NCBI RefSeq assembly: GCF_027706725.1
Contig: NZ_JAQFWQ010000004.1
Coordinates: forward strand, 1-64,000
DNA: 64,000 nucleotides
Direction: 5' to 3'
Source of the DNA: Nocardiopsis endophytica
Lineage (GTDB): Bacteria; Actinomycetota; Actinomycetes; Streptosporangiales; Streptosporangiaceae
The notes beneath the pieces are model-generated. The model was not told the DNA's origin. It searched no databases and saw nothing but the letters and a program-made list of their open reading frames with translations. Position numbers and translations under genes: made by a program. Within the stretch, counting starts at the first letter, position 1; every line of letters starts with the position of its first letter. Below are positions 22,689 to 29,757 of the stretch, piece by piece.

Positions 22689-25600
22689 ATGGACCTGCCC
22701 ACGTACACCAACATCTGGCGTATCGAGAAGCGGCTGTACAAGCTGTACGACTTCCGGCTGCCGCAGCCCCTCTCGGTCGTCACGCTGGGTGTGTTCCTGG
22801 GCGTCCTCGCCGTGTGGACCCTCCTGATGAGCCTGCTGAACGTCCCGCTGAGGACGCCCTGGCACGTGCTGTGGATCGTGCCGCCCCTCATCATCACCTT
22901 CCTGGCCACCCGGCCGGTGATCGAGGGGAAGCGGCTCACCGAGCTGCTGCTGTCGCAGATCCGCTTCCTGGCCGAGGCCCGGGTCTACACCCGGCTCGCC
23001 CCCGAGCACGAGCCGGCCGAGGTCCGGGTCGAGGTGCGCGTGTGGCACCGCGACCCGGACCTCCCGCTGCCGGACGTCTCCAAGTCCCGCAAGGCGAAGG
23101 GCGCCGCGAAGCGGCGCGGAGGGCTGCGCGAACCGGCCGTCGGCGCCGCCGGGCCCGAGCCGCTGAGGCTGGCACCGGCCCCTGAGGAGGCCGAGGTCAC
23201 CGGGCTCCCGGCCCAGACGGTGCAGGAGGAGGCGCCGGGCGAACGCGTGGCGGCGGTGGCCGCCCCGGAGAGGTCCCGGGGCAAACGCGCGCCCGAGCCG
23301 CTCAATCTCGACCGCGACAGGCCCGCCCCCGAGCCCCTCTCCTGGGCCGCCTCCGACGCCGTCCGTCCAACCGTTCGTCCGACCGCCCGTCCGCCGGAGC
23401 CCGAGGAGGAGCCGCAGGAGGCGCTGCACAAGGCACCGCACCAGGCGCCGCACGAGGCTCCTGTGCCGGAATCGGGCGAAGAGCCCGCCGAGGTTCCTAC
23501 CGCCCGCGTGCCGGACCGCCCCAAGGGAAGGCCCGAGCGCGAGGCCGGAGCGGCGCGCGCCGCGGAGCCCGGCGTCGTCGACGAGGCCCCCGAGCCCGAA
23601 CCGCTCCCCGAGGCGCCCGAGCCCGAGCCCCTGCCGGCCGAGCCGGTGCGCTCCCAGCCGCCGAGGCTCGCCTTCCCCGAGCCCGACCGCGTCGAGCCCG
23701 CCGCCGCCCCCGCCCGCACCCGTGACCGCGCCCGTGACCGCGCGACCGCCGCGAGCGCCGGACCGGCGCCGGCCCCCAAGCGCGGACTCGGCGTCAAGGT
23801 GCTGAACTACTTCGGGTTCGCGCTGAACAAGGCGCAGCCGCAGGAGCCCCGGGAGGCGTCCGAGGACGCCTTCGAGCAGGAGGCCGAGGGCTCGCTCACC
23901 CGGCCCACCTCCCTGGAGCGGGGGGAGGCGGCGGACCGCGCCCGCGAGCGCGACGAACTGCGCCGGGAGAACGAGGAGTGGCTCAACGCCTACCGCTCCT
24001 CGGGCGCTTCGGCGGCCGACCCGGAGGAGCAGTTCGACGAGGTCTATGACCCGGGCGGCAGGGAGAACGCCGCGGCCGCCGGGGAGGCCGGGAACAGGCC
24101 CGACAAGCAGGCCCGCCGCCGCGCCGAGGAGATGATGGCGGCACCGGCGCCTGAGGAGCCGCACGCCGCCCCGCCCGTGGACGAGGGCGTTCGCGTGATC
24201 GAGCCCGCCCCTGGGACGGCCGAAGAGGCGGTGTCGGCCGAAGGCGTGGCCGACCTCCCGGTCGAGCGCGACGAGAGCGCCCACCGGCGCCTGCGGGGCC
24301 GGATCCAGGGCAAGCAGGTGGAGCGCCGCCTCGCGCGTGAGCGTGAGCGCGTGGAGCCCCTGCTGCCCCGGCTGCAGGCGCAGGCGACCGGCGCCCCCGC
24401 GACGCCGGAGGAGGCCGCCCAGCAGGCGGTCGGCGAGACGGACGAGGAGCGCGGCCGCCGCCCGCACGCGGCGCCGTGGGAGCTGCCGGGGCACGGCGGC
24501 CAGAAGCGCGCTGAGGACCGTACCCGGGACGGCGCCGAGGCCGCCCCGCAGGCGGAATCGGCGGCGCAGGCCGAGGCGGCACCGCAGAAGGGGGAAGCGT
24601 CGCAGAAGGGGGCGGCGAGCGCCAAGAGCGCTCAGGAGGAGCGCCTGGAGGTGCTCGACCGCCACCTGGAGCGCCTGGAGGAACAGGAGCGTGCGGCGGA
24701 CCCCGTTCCGCCGCAGCCCCGCTTCGCCGAGTCCGAGGACATCGAGCGCACCAAGCGCCGTCGTGAGGGCTGGTTCACCGAGGAGCGCGCGGAGCGCCCG
24801 GTTCAGGACGAGGTCCGCAAGGCCGAGGCGCCGACCGAGCCGGTTCCCGCCGAGCCGGTCTCCGAGGCCGCCGCCGCGGAGTCGGCTGAGTCGGCCCCTG
24901 CCGAGGCGGGAGTCCCGGAGGCACCGTCACCGGAGGCGGGCCCGAAGAAGTCGCACAAGCCCGGACTTCAGCTCGACCACGGCACGGGCGAGCACGAGAG
25001 CTTCACCGCGACGGCGGAGGGGCCGCGCGACGCGGAGGAGTCGGCGAAGCCGGTCCGCGACGCCGCGTCGGAGCCGGTCCCGAACGCCACGCCGAAGCCG
25101 GCCACCGAGCTCGACCACGGGACCGGTGAGCACGAGAGCTACGCCGCCACCGCCGGGGCCGACGACGCCTCGCCTGAGGCGGCCTTCGATGCCGCCCCCG
25201 AGGCGGCTGCGGCCGGTACCCGCGCCGAGGCTCCGTCCAAGCCCGGTACCGAGCTGGACCACGGCACGGGGGAGCACGAGAGCTACGCGGCCACCGCCGG
25301 GCCGTCCGTCGACGAGCATGGCGCCAAGGGGGCCCGGTCGTCCGATCGGTCGTCCGAGCCGCCCCGGCCTTCGGCGGAGGAGCACGCGCCCACGGACGCG
25401 GCGACGGACGCGGCCACCGAGCAGGAGCCGAAGGCCGCCTCCGAGGACGACGCCGACGCCCGCCCCGAGCAGGGGGAGGAAGCGGCGCCGGAGCCGTCGA
25501 AGCCCGTGATGCAGCTCGACCACGGCACCGGCGAACACGAGAGCTACGGCTACGCGGCGGCGCCCCCTTGGCCGGGCGTCGCGGACCGGTCCGAAGCCTC

Positions 25601-28367
25601 CGCCGCGCACGCGTCGGAGCACGGGCACGACAGTGTGGTGTTTGTGGACACCGGGTCGAGCGAAGCCGAAGCGGGTGCGCCCGAGGAGCGTGCCGCCTCC
25701 ACGGCACCATCGACGCCGTCCGCATCCTCCGCGCCCTCAACACCGTCCGCGCAGTCCGAGGGACGGCCTTCCGATGAGTCCACGGCCCAGGAGGGCGTGG
25801 CCACGGCTTCCGAGGCGCCGGAGTCTTCGGACGGCCAGGCAGCGCAGGCCGCCGAAGGCGGTCGGTCCGGAGCCGGGGCCGGGGCAGCGGAGGCACCTGT
25901 CGGCGAAGCTGCGGTGTTCGAGGCGTCGGAGCGCGCCGAAAGCCCGGCTGCCCGGGCCGCGGAAAGCGGTCGGCCCGAGGCCGGGTCCGGGGCAACAGAC
26001 GACAGGGTTCGGGACCTGCCGGAGTCGGCCGGTGGGCACGCGGCGGCGAACGCCCCAGCCGATGGGGCCGCAACTTCTCAGCCGTCGGAGTCTTCGGAGG
26101 GCCAGGCCGCACAGGCCGCCGAGGACGGTCAGTCCGGAGCGGAGTCCAAGGCAGGCTCCCCGGAGGAGGACAGCAAGGCGGGGGACCTGCCGGAGTCGGC
26201 CGCCGCCCGCCCGGTGGCGGACGCCTCCGTCGGCGGGGCCGCGGCTTCCGGGGCCTTGGATTCCGCCGATGGCTCAGACGCGCACGCTGCCGGTGCTGTC
26301 GGAGCCGGTACGCCCAGTGCCGAGCCCGAGGCACCCGGCACACCCAAGGCATCCGAGGAACAGGACGGCGAGGTTCGGAGCCTCGCGGAGTCGGCGGGTG
26401 CCCGCTCGGCGCCGGACGCCCGCGAAGCGGACGTTCCCGTCGACGAAGCCAACGCCGACGAAGCCACCGCAGACGAAGCCGCCGCCGAGGATCAGGCATC
26501 GTCGGCCGCCGACGCGACCGGCGAGTCGAACTCCGACGGCGCGGATGCGGCTCCGGCCGTTTCGCACGGTGCCGTCTCCGAAACAGCGACCGCCGTCGGC
26601 TCCGACAGAGCAGAACCGGCAGAGGCGGGCAAGAACGAGGACGGCGTAGCCGAGGCTCCGGCCCCGAAGGCCGCCGAGAGCCCCGAACCCGCGAAGCCGA
26701 CCCCGGCCCCGTCCCCGGCCCCGCCCTCTCCGGCGCCCGTGAAGCCCGTCACCGAGCTGGACCACGGCACCGGCGAGCACGAGAGCTACGCCGCCACCGC
26801 CCGGCCGGACGAGGAACCGCACCGCGCCACCGACGACGACCTGACCGCCGCGGAGGAGGCCGCGCTCCGCGCGCGCCAGACGGCGTCCCGCCGCCCCGCT
26901 CAGGAGTCGGCCGCGCGCGCGGAGTCCTCCCCGTCCTCCCGGCGCTCCCCGTCCCCCGAGTCCAACGACATTCTTGAACGGTCGCGGCGGCTCTCGCGCT
27001 CCATGCGCAGCAACCCGACGGGCTCCCAGCGCGCGGTGCCCCACGAGCCCAAGCACACCTCCCGAGGCACCGACCGGGACACCGGCCGGAGCACCGACTC
27101 CCGGGCCGCCGACCCGGCGGAGAGCCCCGCCGAGCGCTCCGCTGAGCACTCCGCCGGGCGCTCCGCCGAGACCCGCCAGGCCCCTGAGTCAGGCACGGCA
27201 CAGCCCGGCGACGGCGTCTTCAGCAAGGTCGCCGAGAACGCCCGCCGCCTCAACAACCTCTTCGGCCAGGACGGCGACCGCGGCAAGGGCGCCTCCGAGC
27301 CCGGAACCGGCTCCGGCGAGGTCGTCGAACTCGCCCCCGACGGCTCCGGGACCGGCACCGCCTCCGACCCCGACTCCGACGACAAGCCCGAGCTCCAGCT
27401 CGACCACGGCACCGGCGAGCAGCGGCGTCTCAGCCCCGCCGACCGGGCCCGCGCCGCCGCCGAGGCGGCCGGGACCGACACCGGCGCCACCCGTGGCTGG
27501 CGGCGCCTGGCCCGCGTCGTCACCGGCGGCTCCAACGCGCCCAAGCACGAGCTGCCCGCCGGGGACGTCGCCCGCCTCCGCATGGACATCGGCGGCCCGC
27601 GCAGCGTGGTCGTGCTCGGCTGCACCGGCGGCGCCGGGCAGACGATCACCTCGCTCATGCTCGGCCACACCCTGGCGTCCTACCGGGACGAGCGGATCGT
27701 CGCCGTCGACGTGAACCCGGGCGTCAACGGCCTGTCGCGCAGGATCAGCAGCGAGACCCCGGAGACGCTCACCTCCCTGCTCGCCAACGCCGAATCGGTC
27801 GACGGGTACGCGGACATGCGCCGGTACACCACCCAGACCGGCACCGGCCTGGAGGTCGTCTCCACCCTCGACGACCCCTACGTCCAGACCCTCGACGACC
27901 GCGACTACGCGGGCCTGGCCGAGCTGCTCTCGGCCCACTACGAGGTGGCCCTGCTCGACCCGGCCGCCACCGGGGTGGCGCGCGCGCTGCCCACCGCCGA
28001 CGGGCTGGTCCTGGTGGCCCCGGCGAGCGCGGACGCCGCGCGCTCGGTCGCCATGACCTTCGAATGGCTGGACGGGCACGGGTACGCGGCGCTGCGGTCC
28101 CGCTCGGTCGTGGTCATCAACGGGGTCAGCAAGCGCAGCCTCGGCGACGTCGACGAGGCCGAGCAGGTGGCCCGCGGGCGCTGCCGCGCCATCGTGCGCG
28201 TCCCCTGGGACGACCACATCGCCCAGGGCAGGCTCGGGGACACCGGGAACCTGCGCTCCAGCACCCGGCGCGCCCACGCGGCGCTCGGCGGGGTGCTGAT
28301 GCACGCCGTGTCCCCGGCGGGGCAGCAGCCGCCGAACAACCGCGCCCCGTCGGAGGCCCGCCGATGA
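22689..28367 (+). CDS. TcpE / disordered linker / ParA-like fusion protein
   Basis: Very large protein, 1892 aa, with AGGAGG upstream. Residues 1-125 match the TcpE/PrgI type: YTNIWRIEKRLYKLYDFRLP, then two TM helices (about 33-70). Residues 130-1550 are Ala/Glu/Pro/Ser-rich, presumably disordered, with six copies of the motif LDHGTGEHES (starts at residues 762, 808, 856, 943, 1357; a degenerate one at 1571). The last 260 residues are a ParA/MinD-type domain: SVVVLGCTGGAGQT at about 1639-1652, IVAVDVNPG, and EVALLDPAATG. The P-loop lacks its Lys (GGAGQT for GKGGVGKT), so ATP use is doubtful. A cytoplasmic scaffold or receptor role in secretion is likely. Confidence 0.8.
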   Translation: MDLPTYTNIWRIEKRLYKLYDFRLPQPLSVVTLGVFLGVLAVWTLLMSLLNVPLRTPWHVLWIVPPLIITFLATRPVIEGKRLTELLLSQIRFLAEARVYTRLAPEHEPAEVRVEVRVWHRDPDLPLPDVSKSRKAKGAAKRRGGLREPAVGAAGPEPLRLAPAPEEAEVTGLPAQTVQEEAPGERVAAVAAPERSRGKRAPEPLNLDRDRPAPEPLSWAASDAVRPTVRPTARPPEPEEEPQEALHKAPHQAPHEAPVPESGEEPAEVPTARVPDRPKGRPEREAGAARAAEPGVVDEAPEPEPLPEAPEPEPLPAEPVRSQPPRLAFPEPDRVEPAAAPARTRDRARDRATAASAGPAPAPKRGLGVKVLNYFGFALNKAQPQEPREASEDAFEQEAEGSLTRPTSLERGEAADRARERDELRRENEEWLNAYRSSGASAADPEEQFDEVYDPGGRENAAAAGEAGNRPDKQARRRAEEMMAAPAPEEPHAAPPVDEGVRVIEPAPGTAEEAVSAEGVADLPVERDESAHRRLRGRIQGKQVERRLARERERVEPLLPRLQAQATGAPATPEEAAQQAVGETDEERGRRPHAAPWELPGHGGQKRAEDRTRDGAEAAPQAESAAQAEAAPQKGEASQKGAASAKSAQEERLEVLDRHLERLEEQERAADPVPPQPRFAESEDIERTKRRREGWFTEERAERPVQDEVRKAEAPTEPVPAEPVSEAAAAESAESAPAEAGVPEAPSPEAGPKKSHKPGLQLDHGTGEHESFTATAEGPRDAEESAKPVRDAASEPVPNATPKPATELDHGTGEHESYAATAGADDASPEAAFDAAPEAAAAGTRAEAPSKPGTELDHGTGEHESYAATAGPSVDEHGAKGARSSDRSSEPPRPSAEEHAPTDAATDAATEQEPKAASEDDADARPEQGEEAAPEPSKPVMQLDHGTGEHESYGYAAAPPWPGVADRSEASAAHASEHGHDSVVFVDTGSSEAEAGAPEERAASTAPSTPSASSAPSTPSAQSEGRPSDESTAQEGVATASEAPESSDGQAAQAAEGGRSGAGAGAAEAPVGEAAVFEASERAESPAARAAESGRPEAGSGATDDRVRDLPESAGGHAAANAPADGAATSQPSESSEGQAAQAAEDGQSGAESKAGSPEEDSKAGDLPESAAARPVADASVGGAAASGALDSADGSDAHAAGAVGAGTPSAEPEAPGTPKASEEQDGEVRSLAESAGARSAPDAREADVPVDEANADEATADEAAAEDQASSAADATGESNSDGADAAPAVSHGAVSETATAVGSDRAEPAEAGKNEDGVAEAPAPKAAESPEPAKPTPAPSPAPPSPAPVKPVTELDHGTGEHESYAATARPDEEPHRATDDDLTAAEEAALRARQTASRRPAQESAARAESSPSSRRSPSPESNDILERSRRLSRSMRSNPTGSQRAVPHEPKHTSRGTDRDTGRSTDSRAADPAESPAERSAEHSAGRSAETRQAPESGTAQPGDGVFSKVAENARRLNNLFGQDGDRGKGASEPGTGSGEVVELAPDGSGTGTASDPDSDDKPELQLDHGTGEQRRLSPADRARAAAEAAGTDTGATRGWRRLARVVTGGSNAPKHELPAGDVARLRMDIGGPRSVVVLGCTGGAGQTITSLMLGHTLASYRDERIVAVDVNPGVNGLSRRISSETPETLTSLLANAESVDGYADMRRYTTQTGTGLEVVSTLDDPYVQTLDDRDYAGLAELLSAHYEVALLDPAATGVARALPTADGLVLVAPASADAARSVAMTFEWLDGHGYAALRSRSVVVINGVSKRSLGDVDEAEQVARGRCRAIVRVPWDDHIAQGRLGDTGNLRSSTRRAHAALGGVLMHAVSPAGQQPPNNRAPSEARR

Positions 28368-28396
28368 CCCGCGCAACGACCACCACCCCCCTCCTC

Positions 28397-28458
28397 GTTG
28401 ATCTCGGGAAAAACGCCCCTAAAACCGCACTTGTAGCGTCGTTTCTCCCGAGATCAAC
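28397..28458. repeat. 62-bp palindromic element, copy 3 (left end of cassette)
   Basis: GTTGATCTCGGGAAAAACG tip, inner AACGCCCCTAAAACCGC, right tip CCCGAGATCAAC. It starts 30 bp after the stop of the fusion gene. Near-perfect inverted match to the element at 29651-29712. Confidence 0.9.
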
Positions 28459-28465
28459 ATGGGGG

Positions 28466-29584
28466 TTAGTACGTGTAGGGGAGTCGGCGCTCAGCGGCAC
28501 GGCGGGGTGGCGAGGCGCTCCCAGCCGCCTCGCGAATATGGCGCAGGCGTTCAGCGGTCTCGCGTTGGAGGCGCGCCGCGTGCCGAGGGTGATGGTCGCT
28601 GACCACGGCCCCTCGGAGGCGCAGCTGGGTCTTCACGTCGGCTATCGCCGATGGCAGCACGGTGGGACGGGTCTTCGAGGTCACGATGTAGAGCCGGACG
28701 CCTTGGTCCCGGATGAGCTGCCAGCGCTCGACGTCCTCGTGTCTGCGTTCCTTGTGCACGTCGCCGTCGTATTCGATGGCCACGAGGGTTCTCCCTTCAT
28801 CGAACGCGTAGCACAGGTCCAACCGCGCGCGTCGCGTCCCGCCCGTGCCAATGGCGATCTCGTACTGCAGCTCCGGCACGGGGAGCCCCGCTCCGACCAG
28901 GTCCATCAGCAAGCGCGACTCCTCTGGCGAGTCCACTTCCGGGTGGGCGAACTCGGCAGCGGCGGCCGCCCTCCGAACGCCGCGCCAGCGGTAGAAACGT
29001 TCACGCGCGACATAGGCACGAAATTCCTCGGGGCTGAACGGCGCTCCGCGGGTCCGTCGTCCTTCCCGGCCGACCGAGAGCATGGCGTTCAGCGCCGCCA
29101 CGTTCTCGCGCAGGTCACCGGGGCTGGGTTCCCACCGGTCGGGCGCTTTCAGTCTCGACAGATCGAAAGCGGTGCGCAGAGGTGCGGTTGCGGGGATACC
29201 GAATACCAGGGTGGTGTCCTCGCCAAGCAGCTCGGCGTGGGCGACCCTCACAGGAAGGTCGCGGATGCGGATCGGATGCACCTGGGCATCGCGGGGTGCG
29301 ATTACGGCAACGGGGTCGCCGTCGCGCCGGTAGTCGGCACCGTGAAGCGCGGCGGCGGCAGAGCCTCCGACCACGGCGCCCGGAGGCAACACCAGCGCGA
29401 GTGCGCGAAGCGCTGTGCGCAGGGATTCCGGCTGAGTGGACGCATGTGTGTAGATGCCGCTTCCCATTCGCGTCCAGCAAGGGGAACGAAGGCGACGAGC
29501 GGTGATGAGCCCCCTGTCGATCGCTTCGCGTGCGCGGAAGGGGCCGTTGAGCAAGGCGGGAGGCGCGTCAGGGTGTCTGGGCAT
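28466..29584 (-). CDS. AbiEi-like / DUF559 endonuclease-fold protein
   Basis: A 372-aa protein. The N-terminal part (EAIDRGLITARRLRSPCWTR, then GGSAAAALHGADY) has the winged-helix and nucleotidyl-transferase-antitoxin-like look of AbiEi. The C-terminal 110 residues are of the Vsr/DUF559 restriction-like fold: RARLDLCYAFDEGRTLVAIEYDGDVHK carries the D...E-x-D-G pattern (in two parts: LDLCYAF and VAIEYDG), followed by HEDVERWQLIRDQGVRLYIV. Such genes are frequent solitary cargo in actinobacteria; a role in defence or mobile-element upkeep is suspected, not shown. It opposes the host operon and lies between inverted repeats. A relative is at 59253. Confidence 0.72.
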   Translation of the reverse strand: MPRHPDAPPALLNGPFRAREAIDRGLITARRLRSPCWTRMGSGIYTHASTQPESLRTALRALALVLPPGAVVGGSAAAALHGADYRRDGDPVAVIAPRDAQVHPIRIRDLPVRVAHAELLGEDTTLVFGIPATAPLRTAFDLSRLKAPDRWEPSPGDLRENVAALNAMLSVGREGRRTRGAPFSPEEFRAYVARERFYRWRGVRRAAAAAEFAHPEVDSPEESRLLMDLVGAGLPVPELQYEIAIGTGGTRRARLDLCYAFDEGRTLVAIEYDGDVHKERRHEDVERWQLIRDQGVRLYIVTSKTRPTVLPSAIADVKTQLRLRGAVVSDHHPRHAARLQRETAERLRHIREAAGSASPPRRAAERRLPYTY

Positions 29585-29650
29585 GTGAACACCCTCCGCC
29601 CTCTACGCTCCGCATGGGCGCTATCCACAGCCCCAACCACCCTCCTGCTC

Positions 29651-29712
29651 GTTGATCTCGGGAAAAACGACGCTACAAGCGCGGTTTTAGGGGCGTTTTT
29701 CCCGAGATCAAC
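29651..29712. repeat. 62-bp palindromic element, copy 4 (right end of cassette)
   Basis: GTTGATCTCGGGAAAAACG tip and CGTTTTTCCCGAGATCAAC tip. Compared in reverse complement with copy 3 there are two mismatches in 62. It ends 45 bp before the virB4 start. Confidence 0.9.
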
Positions 29713-29757
29713 GAGGGAGGGCGTAGGCGTGACGACCAGCAACCGGGAGGGGCACCG

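Larger units (their letters stand above)
28397..29712. mobile_element. Candidate mobile cassette bounded by 62-bp inverted repeats
   Basis: The 1.3-kb segment carries one minus-strand gene between two 62-bp elements. The right element, reverse complemented, differs from the left in only two bases, so they are terminal inverted repeats. The segment splits two genes of a plus-strand operon. It has no transposase, so if mobile it depends on another enzyme. No clear target duplication is seen. Confidence 0.55.

Noticed and set aside
22326-24665. 779-codon antisense frame below the TcpE fusion gene
   Set aside because: It arises from the strongly biased codons of the Ala/Glu-rich linker. No motif or start signal supports it.
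22689-28367. Type VII secretion EspI/EccA-like protein
   Set aside because: The ParA-like end would allow it, but the TcpE-type N-terminus and the VirB4/VirB6/TcpC neighbours place it in a type IV-like system. No WXG100 or EccC genes are present.
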